Part shown: piece by piece, positions 44,952-54,776 of the stretch
How the letters are laid out: each line of letters starts with the position of its first letter
Position numbering within the stretch: position 1 is the stretch's first letter
Source: Sulfuricurvum sp. 17-40-25
GTDB taxonomy: Bacteria > Campylobacterota > Campylobacteria > Campylobacterales > Sulfurimonadaceae
NCBI GenBank assembly: GCA_002282015.1
Contig: NCIJ01000004.1
Coordinates: forward strand, 1-64,000
Direction of reading: 5' to 3'
Length of the DNA: 64,000 nucleotides
Program-made: the position numbers and the translations under genes
Notes under the pieces: model-generated
Told to the model about the DNA's origin: nothing
The model's database searches: none
The model's input: only the letters and a program-made list of their open reading frames with translations

Positions 44952-47822
44952 ATGGGCAAATTTCGGCATAATAACACTATGCAAACACCTCAAGAAGACG
45001 GCTCAGTACCTGTACGCAAAGTGAAGCTGACTATACGTTTCGTCAAAAGCCTGTATCTGGTTATTCATACACTGATCGTTTTAGCCGTCTTAATCGGTGC
45101 GGGAGCCCTTTATCTCGCTTTTCGCCCCGATGGGGTAGACCTCGTACGCACCCTTTTACTCGAGCCCCTTGGTATTCATGTCACAGACAGCAACGGTTCC
45201 CTCTCTGAAGGTTTTTCACTCCATGGTATCCACTCCAAAGCTATTGATGCTAAAACATTGACGTTGGACTACAATCTCACGACTATTCTCAAAGGTGAGC
45301 ACGTCATTGACAGTATCAAAATCGATGGATTACGCATTCATCTGGATGATTTCATCAGCGACGGGGGTTCCTCTTTCCCTCTGCCGTTGTTTAAACTTAA
45401 AGAGGTCACCCTCACCAATATACAGCTCATCAGCGATTACCCCATAGAATTTGACATGCAGGGTAAAAACGGAAGCTATGATGAAAAAAATCTCAACTTT
45501 ACCTCGATCCAAGGCAGTGTTAAAAGCCGCTATGCCAGCGGTGCAATTAAAGGAAGCCTCAAAAACAACGCCCTTCGTGGTACAGCGCTCGTGTATCCCA
45601 ATGCTCAAGAACTGCAAAGCTCTGCTGGACGCTTTACGACACTACCGCATGCTCAAAAAATCATCATCGATGAGCTCTCCGATACGCGTGCCCGATTGCA
45701 TACCGTATTTGATCAGCTGACGTCACTCAACGATCCACAGACCTCGCTTCACGCTATTAGTCTAAACATGGACTACCTCTACAAAAACGATTACCTCGAC
45801 TTCAAAGCCAATTATCTACTGACACGTGCCGATGATCAGATGCAAACCCATCAAGAACTGCGGTATGCATTCTCAGGCACAACCACAAGCACCTTCAAAG
45901 GGCTGATTACCTCCGACCATCCCCTTCCCTCAAAAGAATTAGAGGGGATGTTTCGGGATGATGCGCAAGGCATTGCCGGGAAACTGACTCTTGGAGACGC
46001 CGCCCTTACGTTTCAAAGCAGTGACTATGAAGTCTTTGCCTGGAACGTACAAACAGCTCAAGAAAATCTTACTTTTCTGCATTTTCTTCCACACGTGCTT
46101 CAAAACTCCCCTTTTGCCCTAAGCGCCAAGGGACATTATACGCTTGATAATCAGGACTTACAGGGAACGTTTCGTGCGCATCACAATCACGGTGACATCA
46201 ACGGATCGCTTCGCTATGAGAATGAAGAACTTCATCTAAACGGAGACTTAGCCCTCTCACCCGATGCACCCTCATGGAGCCACTCAAAACTCAAACCCCC
46301 ACCAAACATGAAAATATCCCTGACCCAAAGTAAAGGAATGCTTCACCTGGAGTTGCACGGTCCAGACATTGCGATGGCCATTAATAATACCGATGATGTC
46401 ATCCAGGGATCAGGCAGTTATCTGAGTACTTATTTTGATTTTAGCGGGACTGAAAACGATATTAGCATCTCTTCCGTGACTCCATCCCTGTGGAAGACAC
46501 TCACCCAAATCGGTTCGATAGAACTTCCCAAAGGTGAATACTATGATGCGGAAGTACGCACTAAAACCCGTATCGTCTACGATACCTCTTTGCACATTAC
46601 TACCGATATTAGTATCCCGTGGTATGCAGCAGTTTTGGACTCACACCGTCAATACGCAGGAACCAATAGTACCTTTGCTTTGCGCTACGATGACGACTTC
46701 ATCTTGATTGATAACTATCGACTTGACATTGCCGGCCATGATATCGGGTCCAAAAAGCTCTCTACCGCACATCTAGAAGAGGGTGGCAACTTCATCATCG
46801 ACGAACTTTGGATATTTGACGCCCTGCGTTTGAATGGACATATCAATACCGATACCCTTGCGGCACAACTCATAATGCATTCCGATCGCTTTACCTATAA
46901 AGGTCCAGAGGGGCAAGCCGATACCGCAATGGATCTGCTCTTTACACGAGACACAAATGCCGTCCAAACACTCACCGGAAATGTCCAACTGTTAACTGCA
47001 AAGATCACCTATCTACCGCTTCAACAATTCAAAGTCATGGACGATGATGTCATCATCATCCAAGATATCAGACCGCCCAGCGATACCTCTTTGTTCATGA
47101 ATATCCAAGTGACCGCGCAGCAACCGCTGCACTATCTCACCAAAGAACTCGATATTTTAGTCCAACCGGAGCTCACTATTTGGAAAGAAGCCACTGGGCC
47201 CATTCAACTTTTAGGAATGGTGACGATTCCAAAAGGAACTGCCAATACAGCAGGCAAAAAATTTGTGATTAAAAACAGCCACCTCTACTTTGCAGGGGAA
47301 ACTCCCATCAATCCTTATCTCGATTTTACCATCGAACACGAAGTCGATTATAAAAAAATCAATATTTACATCACCCACATGCTCGATGCTCCTATTTTCT
47401 TATTCAGCTCCGATCCGTTCATGAGCCAAAACGACATCATGAGCTATTTGCTGTTTGGCTCACCATCTACCACATCTCTCAAGGGTGACGGGGGAACAAC
47501 AGGATTCAAAACCGATGCCACAAATTTTATGCTGGGAGCCGGAGTCAAAGGGCTCATCAACGGTGCAACCAAAATACAAATCGATACCATGAATATTCTC
47601 ACGACTCAAGAGGGAGGAATGGGTATAGAAGTAGGAACGCATCTCAACAAAGATTTGCGCGTTTTGTACAAAAATGACACTGTTTCCAGCGTTTTAATCC
47701 AATATCAGCTCAATCGATGGCTACGTCTGGATGCAGATCTCCACGCATTGGGACAAGGGATAAACGTCATTTATATCAAAGACTTTGGAGATTTTCTACC
47801 CCACAACAAAGTTTCAAAATAA
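44952..47822 (+). CDS. tamB: TamB-like translocation/assembly protein (956 aa)
   Basis: A long periplasmic protein with one N-terminal membrane anchor (about 34-57), extended repetitive beta structure through the middle, and the C-terminal DUF490/TamB domain (about 640-956). The end, with FIEHEVDYKKINIYITHMLD-like hydrophobic strands and SDPFMSQNDIMSYLLFGSPS, is typical of the family. It works with TamA in outer membrane protein insertion or lipid transport. AGAGGG lies eight bases before the ATG. The following gene starts 12 bases after it. Confidence 0.85.
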   Translation: MGKFRHNNTMQTPQEDGSVPVRKVKLTIRFVKSLYLVIHTLIVLAVLIGAGALYLAFRPDGVDLVRTLLLEPLGIHVTDSNGSLSEGFSLHGIHSKAIDAKTLTLDYNLTTILKGEHVIDSIKIDGLRIHLDDFISDGGSSFPLPLFKLKEVTLTNIQLISDYPIEFDMQGKNGSYDEKNLNFTSIQGSVKSRYASGAIKGSLKNNALRGTALVYPNAQELQSSAGRFTTLPHAQKIIIDELSDTRARLHTVFDQLTSLNDPQTSLHAISLNMDYLYKNDYLDFKANYLLTRADDQMQTHQELRYAFSGTTTSTFKGLITSDHPLPSKELEGMFRDDAQGIAGKLTLGDAALTFQSSDYEVFAWNVQTAQENLTFLHFLPHVLQNSPFALSAKGHYTLDNQDLQGTFRAHHNHGDINGSLRYENEELHLNGDLALSPDAPSWSHSKLKPPPNMKISLTQSKGMLHLELHGPDIAMAINNTDDVIQGSGSYLSTYFDFSGTENDISISSVTPSLWKTLTQIGSIELPKGEYYDAEVRTKTRIVYDTSLHITTDISIPWYAAVLDSHRQYAGTNSTFALRYDDDFILIDNYRLDIAGHDIGSKKLSTAHLEEGGNFIIDELWIFDALRLNGHINTDTLAAQLIMHSDRFTYKGPEGQADTAMDLLFTRDTNAVQTLTGNVQLLTAKITYLPLQQFKVMDDDVIIIQDIRPPSDTSLFMNIQVTAQQPLHYLTKELDILVQPELTIWKEATGPIQLLGMVTIPKGTANTAGKKFVIKNSHLYFAGETPINPYLDFTIEHEVDYKKINIYITHMLDAPIFLFSSDPFMSQNDIMSYLLFGSPSTTSLKGDGGTTGFKTDATNFMLGAGVKGLINGATKIQIDTMNILTTQEGGMGIEVGTHLNKDLRVLYKNDTVSSVLIQYQLNRWLRLDADLHALGQGINVIYIKDFGDFLPHNKVSK

Positions 47823-47834
47823 ACAGGAGAAACA

Positions 47835-49091
47835 ATGGATCCATTATTTATTCAAAACAGCGTACTCTCTCTTGTATTGGGATTTCTCATCGGCATACAG
47901 CGTGAGATGCACACTATTTATTCCCATAAGACCAAAGACTTTGGCGGGGCGAGAACATTCTCCATCATCTCTCTTTTTGGTTATTTATCCTCATGGTTTA
48001 CCTCTTTTTCCCCTTATTTCTTTTTGATTGCATCCGCATTGATGGGCTTCTTACTCATTGCAGCTTACATCATAAACAGTCTCGCCACGACTGAAAAAGG
48101 CTCGACTACTGAACTCTCAGCTCTTATTACTTTTATTATTGGAGCAATGCTTTATTTTTCACCACTTATTTTTTCAGTCTTCATTACGATGCTTCTCTTG
48201 TTTATTCTCAATCTAAAAGAAAAGATCCAAGAGTATGAGCAAACCATTACCAAACAAGACCTTGGAGCCGCAATTTTATTTTTGCTCATGACGTTTGTTA
48301 TTCTCCCTATCCTCCCCGACAAAACCATTGATCCTATGAAGTTGGTCAACCTGCATCGTATTTGGATCATGGTAGTTCTCGTAGCAGGGATCTCATTTTT
48401 TGGCTACATTGCCATACGCTTATTGGGTTCTACTCATGGGATCGGAGTAGCAGGGCTTTTTGGTGGGCTTGTCTCTTCAACCGCGGTTGCCATGAGTATG
48501 GCGCGGCGTGTTCATGAAAATGGGTTCTTGGTCAAAAGCCTGGCTGTCGGGATTGCATTAGCCTCTTCCATGATGCTCATACGTGCAGGTATCGAGATAT
48601 GGGTCATTAATCCTGACCTCATCCACCCTTTTATCCTCCCTATTTTGATTGGATCACTGTGCGGATATGGCTATATTGCATTCTTATATTTTACCTCTAA
48701 ACATGAGAACATCCCTCAAAGTATTGAATTCAAAAACCCTTTTGATCTCAAAGAGGCCTTGGTTATGGGACTTTTATTTGGGATTACACTCGCACTTATT
48801 ACCCTGTCAAACCGTCATATAGGAGCGTCGGGCGTCTATGCGGTTGCCACTGTTTCAGGTATTGCCGACGTGGACGCGATCATTCTCTCCCTCTCATCAC
48901 TGGCTAAAAATGGATTGTCCCCCGTTACTGCCAACTACGCCATCCTCATAGCCATACTTTCCAATACCCTTGCCAAAGCCGCTTTAGTCTTCTTTTTGGG
49001 AACGGTGCAACTCTTTCGATTCGTTTTTACCTACTATCTTATCTCGGTAGGCTCTTTTACAGTAACCGCTCTCGTCTTATTTTCATCCTAA
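47835..49091 (+). CDS. MgtC/SapB and DUF4010 membrane protein (418 aa)
   Basis: An integral membrane protein of about eleven hydrophobic segments. The N-terminal half carries the MgtC/SapB-type motif LSLVLGFLIGIQREMHT and FGGARTFSIISLFGYLSS. The C-terminal half, with GLFGGLVSSTAVAMSMARRV and ASGVYAVATVSGIADVDAI, is the DUF4010 unit. Function is uncertain; possibly ion-related. It may be cotranscribed with tamB. Confidence 0.85.
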   Translation: MDPLFIQNSVLSLVLGFLIGIQREMHTIYSHKTKDFGGARTFSIISLFGYLSSWFTSFSPYFFLIASALMGFLLIAAYIINSLATTEKGSTTELSALITFIIGAMLYFSPLIFSVFITMLLLFILNLKEKIQEYEQTITKQDLGAAILFLLMTFVILPILPDKTIDPMKLVNLHRIWIMVVLVAGISFFGYIAIRLLGSTHGIGVAGLFGGLVSSTAVAMSMARRVHENGFLVKSLAVGIALASSMMLIRAGIEIWVINPDLIHPFILPILIGSLCGYGYIAFLYFTSKHENIPQSIEFKNPFDLKEALVMGLLFGITLALITLSNRHIGASGVYAVATVSGIADVDAIILSLSSLAKNGLSPVTANYAILIAILSNTLAKAALVFFLGTVQLFRFVFTYYLISVGSFTVTALVLFSS

Positions 49092-49203
49092 AAATCCCTT
49101 TCATTCACATTATAAAAATTAATACGGTTAAATAATAAACATTTATAGTTAAAAAGTATTATAATGTGCTTATAATCTACCATTTCTCATAGATGAGTGC
49201 ACA

Positions 49204-51174
49204 ATGAAAAAGAATTACGATGTATTGGTTTCTTTTACTATCTTTTTTGTGTTTATGCTGGGGGTTCTCCTCTTTAGTTATCTCTCCTATAATGCCGAAA
49301 AATCGATGCTGTATGAACAGGTTGACGCCCGCCTTAGAACTATGGCACAGTCACAAGCGCTTCTTCTAGCACCTGATTTTCATGACCGCGCACTCAATGC
49401 TTCTTCAATATCCCAAGCTGAGGATTTACATAATATAGATCGATTGAGCAGTCTGGTCAGGCTTTCTGAGATGTCTTATGTCTATAGTCTAATTGAAAAA
49501 GAGGGAAAAATCTATTTTACTTCATCCAGCGCAACCGATAAAGAACGCAGAAGCGGCAATAACTTAACGCATTATTTTGATGAGTATGATGATGTAAGCC
49601 CAGCTATCACAAAAGCAATCATCGAACATAAAACGATTTTTAGTGAAGCTACGGATAAATGGGGAACGTTTCGCAGTATAATCATTCCGATGGTCACGCC
49701 CAAGGGCAATCGCTACTCTCTTAGCGCAGATATGTCTATTGATCGCATAAACAGTATCCTGCATAGACAAGCACTGGCGCATGTCCTAATTGCATTAGGA
49801 CTTTTGGCTGTCACCTTTATTTCACTTCTGTGGCGACTTAATCACATCCGAAAACTCGCTTTTTTTGACCCATTAACTACTTTGCCCAATCGTATGGAAC
49901 TTATCAATCGTGTTAACTACACCCTTACCAGCGCGCAAAGAACCAACAATACCCTCGCCCTAATGTTTCTAGACCTGGATCACTTCAAAGATATCAATGA
50001 TTCATTGGGACATAAAGTCGGCGATGAATTGCTCATCGAAGTCGCCAAGCGGATTCAAAATGTTTTACGTCAATCAGATACCGCTTCACGTATGGGAGGA
50101 GATGAGTTTGTGCTACTGTTGCCTTTTACAGATGCCGTAGGAGCTTCGAATCTAGCACAAAAACTGCTCGAAACGATTTCAAAACCTTACCGTATCGCAC
50201 ATCATGAACTTTCTGTTACCGCTTCGATTGGGATCGCTTTGTACCCTATCGATGGAGATGATCATGAGACCCTCTCCAAAAATGCCGACGCTGCTATGTA
50301 TAACGCTAAAAAAGAAGGTCGAAACGGGTATCAGTTCTTTACGGCCAAACTCCAAGAATCCTCACAACGCTACTTAAAACTACTAAAAGCGTTACCTCAT
50401 GCATTGACGCGCGATGAACTCTACCTCCAATACCACCCTCAAATTTCTCTACAAGACGGTCACATAATCGGAGCCGAAGCACTACTGCGCTGGGAGCACC
50501 CTGAGCTTGGGAAAATATCTCCTCGTGAATTTATCCCTATCGCTGAAAAAAGCGGTTTGATCTTGCCTATTGGAGAGTGGGCACTACGCACCGCTGTACG
50601 TAAAGCTAAAAAATGGCAAAAACAAGGTCTTCCAACTCTGTCAATCTCCATCAATATTTCTGCTATGCAATTTGAAAATACCGGCTTTCCCGCATTAGTA
50701 ACCCACATTTTGCATGAGGAACAATTTTCTGCTCGACGTCTTATGTTAGAGATTACAGAGGATATAGCAATGCACAACCCTCAAGAAGCTGCTTTTATCA
50801 TGCGTAACTTTAATAAACGCAGTATCCAAATTGCGATTGATGCTTTTGGGCTAGGCTACTCTAATCTAAGCCATCTTCAAAAGTTCAAAATCAATAACCT
50901 CAAAATCGATCAATCGTTTGTCAGTAATCTGACTAAGGATACAGAAGCTAATGCCATTATAGACGCTATCATCGCCATGGCACACAGCATGGGATTCAAA
51001 GTAACCGCCCAAGGTGTAGAAACCCAAGAGCAACTCCGCTACTTGCAAGAAAAAGGGTGTGATGAAATACAAGGCAACTACTACAGTAAAGCACTTGACT
51101 CCAATGATTTTGAACTCTTTGTCCAAGCCCACAGTAAAGGAATCCAATTTCAGTCAGATGTAGAAACTCTCTAA
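49204..51174 (+). CDS. GGDEF-EAL protein with altered EAL site (656 aa)
   Basis: A membrane-anchored c-di-GMP protein. Helices near 9-28 and 195-215 enclose a periplasmic sensor, followed by a GGDEF domain (MGGDEF at 297-302) with intact active site and an EAL domain (EAL at 425-427). In the EAL domain the canonical DDFG is DAFG (A547) and the EGVE Glu is Gln (Q603), so phosphodiesterase activity is doubtful. It has its own promoter region (TATAAT near 49160) and is followed by the HD-GYP gene on the same strand. Confidence 0.9.
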   Translation: MKKNYDVLVSFTIFFVFMLGVLLFSYLSYNAEKSMLYEQVDARLRTMAQSQALLLAPDFHDRALNASSISQAEDLHNIDRLSSLVRLSEMSYVYSLIEKEGKIYFTSSSATDKERRSGNNLTHYFDEYDDVSPAITKAIIEHKTIFSEATDKWGTFRSIIIPMVTPKGNRYSLSADMSIDRINSILHRQALAHVLIALGLLAVTFISLLWRLNHIRKLAFFDPLTTLPNRMELINRVNYTLTSAQRTNNTLALMFLDLDHFKDINDSLGHKVGDELLIEVAKRIQNVLRQSDTASRMGGDEFVLLLPFTDAVGASNLAQKLLETISKPYRIAHHELSVTASIGIALYPIDGDDHETLSKNADAAMYNAKKEGRNGYQFFTAKLQESSQRYLKLLKALPHALTRDELYLQYHPQISLQDGHIIGAEALLRWEHPELGKISPREFIPIAEKSGLILPIGEWALRTAVRKAKKWQKQGLPTLSISINISAMQFENTGFPALVTHILHEEQFSARRLMLEITEDIAMHNPQEAAFIMRNFNKRSIQIAIDAFGLGYSNLSHLQKFKINNLKIDQSFVSNLTKDTEANAIIDAIIAMAHSMGFKVTAQGVETQEQLRYLQEKGCDEIQGNYYSKALDSNDFELFVQAHSKGIQFQSDVETL

Positions 51175-51273
51175 AAAGAACACCAGGAGGGACTCAAAAT
51201 GTACCCTTTATAAATTTAACCCAAACTCCTGTATACTAAACCTTATAAAAATACCTAAAAGATGGACTAAACA

Positions 51274-52707
51274 GTGAAAGAGAATCTTAAAGCTATCGTA
51301 TTCAAGAGGCTTATTGCTACTGCCATATTTTTTTTCATACTTGTCATTACGCTTGTCGCGTATAATTTCAAAGAACTATCTACCCTTGCAATGCTGGATA
51401 AAGGTCAATCTGTAGCAAGATTCATAGAAGCCGGGCTAATAACCCATATGCATAAAGCTCCCCATAAAGAACAGCAACAATACATAGAAAACCTCAAAAC
51501 CGTTTCTAATGTAGTCGGTATGAATATCATTCACTCTCCAGAAATAACCGCACAATTTTCTCTAGCATGCCACAAACATCAATTTAAAGATCCTATCATC
51601 GCCAATGTTTTTAAAAATAAGGAACCAAGTTTTAATTTTACCTCTTTGGGAAACCAAAACAACATGCTTCGGGTGACCTTCCCTTATATCGCAGATTACA
51701 AAAAAAGTATCGATTGTTTCAGCTGCCACAATGTTCCAGAGGGAACCGTTTTGGGGGCCGTTGACTTCTACATAGATATGACAAGCTATAGCGATATCTC
51801 ATTGCGATATTTGTATATTATTATCGGTGTTTTATCCTTGAGTTTGCTTGGAGTATTGCTCTTACTGTACCGATTCATCGATGAGCATATTATAGACCCC
51901 CTGGAAAGTCTTGTCATTAAGACTAAAAGCGGATACGAGACCCATACTCCAATCGATGATGAATTTGAGTCCTTTGAACTGCAAGATATTGCCCATAAAA
52001 TGAATCTCTACAACGATGAAGTTCTAAAGAAAACACAAAACCTTCAAGAAAAGAATGCTCAATGTGAAATGCTTAAGCAAGAGATTATGGCGACTCGAAA
52101 TGCACTGATCACTACGATGGCAACGATTGCTGAAGCCAAATCCAAACAGACAGCCTCTCATGTGAAACGAGTTGCTCAATATGCGTATCTTTTAGCCAAA
52201 GCGTATGGCTTGGACGATGAAGAGTGTGAGATAATTCAATCGGTCACACCTATGTACGATATCGGTAAAACAGGTATTCCTAACACTCTTTTACAAAAAC
52301 CAGAGAAATTAACCGAAGATGAGTTTGAAATCGTCAAAGAGCACGCAAAGCTAGGATATGAGACGTTTAAGAACTCTTCACATACCCTGTTACAAGCTGC
52401 CGCTACTATCGCGCATGAACACCATGAACACTGGGATGGAAGCGGATACCCAATAGGACTAAAAGGTGAAAATATTCATATATACGGACGTATTGTTGCC
52501 ATTGCTGACGTTTTTGATGCCCTGATAACAAAACGTGTGTATAAAGAAGCATGGCCGCTCGAAGAGGTATTAGCCCTCTTTAAAGAAGAAAAAGCCCGTC
52601 AATTTGACCCTGTACTGGTCGATGTATTTTTGTCCATTATCGATGATGTCATGAAATTAAAAGCTAAGTACGATGTGGGGGAAGAAGCTCATACTACCGG
52701 AGGCTAA
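51274..52707 (+). CDS. Haem-sensor HD-GYP protein (477 aa)
   Basis: The start is GTG. One helix (about 12-32) precedes a periplasmic Tll0287-like (DUF3365) sensor with a c-type haem site CFSCH (C148, C151, H152) and another Cys-His near 99. A second helix (about 178-200) follows, then a HAMP-like linker, coiled coil and HD-GYP domain. The HD pair reads YD (Y328, D329) where HD is expected, while HHEHWDGSGYP (GYP 391-393) is intact. Hydrolysis of c-di-GMP may be impaired. It lies next to the GGDEF-EAL gene; redox or gas sensing is likely. Confidence 0.88.
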   Translation: MKENLKAIVFKRLIATAIFFFILVITLVAYNFKELSTLAMLDKGQSVARFIEAGLITHMHKAPHKEQQQYIENLKTVSNVVGMNIIHSPEITAQFSLACHKHQFKDPIIANVFKNKEPSFNFTSLGNQNNMLRVTFPYIADYKKSIDCFSCHNVPEGTVLGAVDFYIDMTSYSDISLRYLYIIIGVLSLSLLGVLLLLYRFIDEHIIDPLESLVIKTKSGYETHTPIDDEFESFELQDIAHKMNLYNDEVLKKTQNLQEKNAQCEMLKQEIMATRNALITTMATIAEAKSKQTASHVKRVAQYAYLLAKAYGLDDEECEIIQSVTPMYDIGKTGIPNTLLQKPEKLTEDEFEIVKEHAKLGYETFKNSSHTLLQAAATIAHEHHEHWDGSGYPIGLKGENIHIYGRIVAIADVFDALITKRVYKEAWPLEEVLALFKEEKARQFDPVLVDVFLSIIDDVMKLKAKYDVGEEAHTTGG

Positions 52708-52743
52708 TACCTCCCTTAGTACAAGCATGCTAAAATCACACCA

Positions 52744-53754
52744 ATGATGCAAACAATTCCTATTGAAATTTTTTTGAAAAATATGCGCGACTACGATCTC
52801 ATCATCGATGCCCGTAGCCCTGCGGAATACGGCGAATCTCATGTTGAAAATGCTACGAACCTCTATGCTCTAAGCGATGAGGAACATGCCCAAGTAGGAA
52901 CCGTTTACAAACAAATCTCCCCGTTTGAAGCACGCCTCAAGGGGGCTTCATTTGTATGCCTTAATGCAGCTCGACACATCGAAACACTCTACCCTGCTTT
53001 TAATCCAGGGTCTAAAATTGCCATTTATTGTGCCCGTGGCGGAATGCGCTCTTCTTCGCTGGGAACTATTTTTTCCAGTATCGGCTATCCTATAGACCGT
53101 GTCATAGGCGGCTACAAATCGTACCGTGCCTTCGTCACCGAGTATCTCGAAAACCTCCCTGCAATCAATTTTTTGACCCTTACGGGCAATACCGGATGCG
53201 GGAAAAGCGACCTCTTGCAAGATTTGACCAACGTTATCGATCTGGAGAAAATGGCGAACCATTACGGATCGGTATTTGGAGATGTCAATGGAGCGCAGCC
53301 CAGCCAAAAAGAGTTTCAAAACCGTCTTGCTCACGCCGTGCTAGCCCTCGATCTCACCCGTAGTGCTTTTGTAGAAGCCGAAAGTAAACGCATCGGAAAA
53401 GTGACTCTCTCAGGCTCACTGTATGCCCATATGGAAAAAGGGGTCCGCATCGAGATCACCGCACCTCTGGAACAAAGAGTCCAGCGCATCATGCGTATGT
53501 ACGACAGCATGGACGGTGATTTTTTCATGCACCGTATGGAACGTATATCTCCCTACATCAGCCGTGAAAACAAAGACGCCGCTACAGCCGCATTTGAAAA
53601 CGGTGATCTTGCTCGTGTCTCTGAAATCCTTCTCACCCAGTATTACGACAAAGTTTACAAAGTGACCAAAGCGCCTGACATCACGATCTACAACGACAAT
53701 CACGCCAAAACGATTGAAACGCTCAAGGGAATCCAAGATGAACAACAGCGCTAA
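52744..53754 (+). CDS. mnmH: tRNA 2-selenouridine synthase
   Basis: Replaces sulfur by selenium in the wobble base (mnm5s2U) of certain tRNAs, using selenophosphate. The N-terminal rhodanese domain has the catalytic Cys C96 in YCARGGMRSSS, and a P-loop GNTGCGKSDLL follows near 145. 336 residues. It overlaps selD by 17 bases, so the selenophosphate supplier is translated from the same transcript. Also called selU or ybbB. Confidence 0.93.
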   Translation: MMQTIPIEIFLKNMRDYDLIIDARSPAEYGESHVENATNLYALSDEEHAQVGTVYKQISPFEARLKGASFVCLNAARHIETLYPAFNPGSKIAIYCARGGMRSSSLGTIFSSIGYPIDRVIGGYKSYRAFVTEYLENLPAINFLTLTGNTGCGKSDLLQDLTNVIDLEKMANHYGSVFGDVNGAQPSQKEFQNRLAHAVLALDLTRSAFVEAESKRIGKVTLSGSLYAHMEKGVRIEITAPLEQRVQRIMRMYDSMDGDFFMHRMERISPYISRENKDAATAAFENGDLARVSEILLTQYYDKVYKVTKAPDITIYNDNHAKTIETLKGIQDEQQR

Positions 53755-54772
53755 GTTGACAAAGTTTGTCCGTGCCTCAGGATGCGCCGCGAAGCTTTCT
53801 CCAGGATCGCTTGAAAACGTCACCTGCCATCTCAAATCGTTCCACAAAGACCTGCTCGTAGGATTCGAGGGTAATGAAGACGCAGGGGTGTATCGTATCA
53901 ATGACACTATTGCCATGGTGCAAACCGTCGATTTTATCACCCCTGTTGTGGATGATCCGTTTGTCTACGGTCAAATCGCCGCCGCCAATTCGCTTAGCGA
54001 TGTGTTTGCTATGGGAGGAGATGCCAAAACCGCGCTCAATCTCGTAGGATTCGATGGTAAAAACCACCCAACAGAGATACTGACTGAAATCTTGCGTGGC
54101 GGTATGAGCAAAGTTGAAGAATGCGGTGCCGTCATCGTAGGGGGGCACACGATTCAGACCCCTGAGATGCTCTACGGCCTTTCATGCACCGGATTTGTCC
54201 ATCCTGACAAAATACTGCGTAACAACGCCGTCCACGAAGGCGATGTGATCGTTTTGACCAAACCTCTGGGACTTGGGATTTTGATCACTGCGATCAAAGC
54301 CGATCTTTTGGATAACGCAACCGTGCTCAAAGTCGCCGAAACCATGAAAACGCTTAACTACAAGGCCTCCCTCATCGCCCGAGAGTTTGACGCTCATGCG
54401 TGTACCGACGTCACTGGTTTTGGATTTTTGGGACATTTGCGCGAGATGAGCGGAAGCATTAAAACCATCGAGGTAGATAGCTCCGCCGTTCCGTTTTTTA
54501 GCGAAGCACTGCCGATGGCTGCTATGGGAATCATCCCAGCAGGAAGCTATGCAAACAAAGAGTACCTGCAACCGCATGTCCACTTTAAAAAAGCCATTGA
54601 CGCTGATTTGGAAATGATCCTCTTTGATGCCCAGACATCCGGAGGGCTTCTGATATCAGTCAGTGCCCAAAAAGCGCTAGCGATGGTTGAACGTTGTCAA
54701 AATGAGGGGATTCCTGCGGTTATCGTCGCACATGTGAGCGCTAAATCTGATGCGGATATTATTATTCACTAA
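53738..54772 (+). CDS. selD: Selenide, water dikinase
   Basis: Makes selenophosphate from selenide and ATP. The 344 residues open with KFVRASGCAAKLSPGSL, where C16 and K19 fit the catalytic Cys and Lys of E. coli SelD; the second Cys of the GCGCK motif is Ala. QTVDFITPVVDDP and GGHTIQTPEM complete the ATP region. I chose the ATG at 53738 over a longer frame. It overlaps mnmH and converges with nnrS. No selA, selB or selC was found in this window. Confidence 0.93.
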   Translation: MNNSAKLTKFVRASGCAAKLSPGSLENVTCHLKSFHKDLLVGFEGNEDAGVYRINDTIAMVQTVDFITPVVDDPFVYGQIAAANSLSDVFAMGGDAKTALNLVGFDGKNHPTEILTEILRGGMSKVEECGAVIVGGHTIQTPEMLYGLSCTGFVHPDKILRNNAVHEGDVIVLTKPLGLGILITAIKADLLDNATVLKVAETMKTLNYKASLIAREFDAHACTDVTGFGFLGHLREMSGSIKTIEVDSSAVPFFSEALPMAAMGIIPAGSYANKEYLQPHVHFKKAIDADLEMILFDAQTSGGLLISVSAQKALAMVERCQNEGIPAVIVAHVSAKSDADIIIH

Positions 54773-54776
54773 ACCC

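Noticed and set aside
53777-54583. Long minus-strand frames inside selD
   Set aside because: Shadows of the selD coding strand without ribosome binding sites or recognisable domains.
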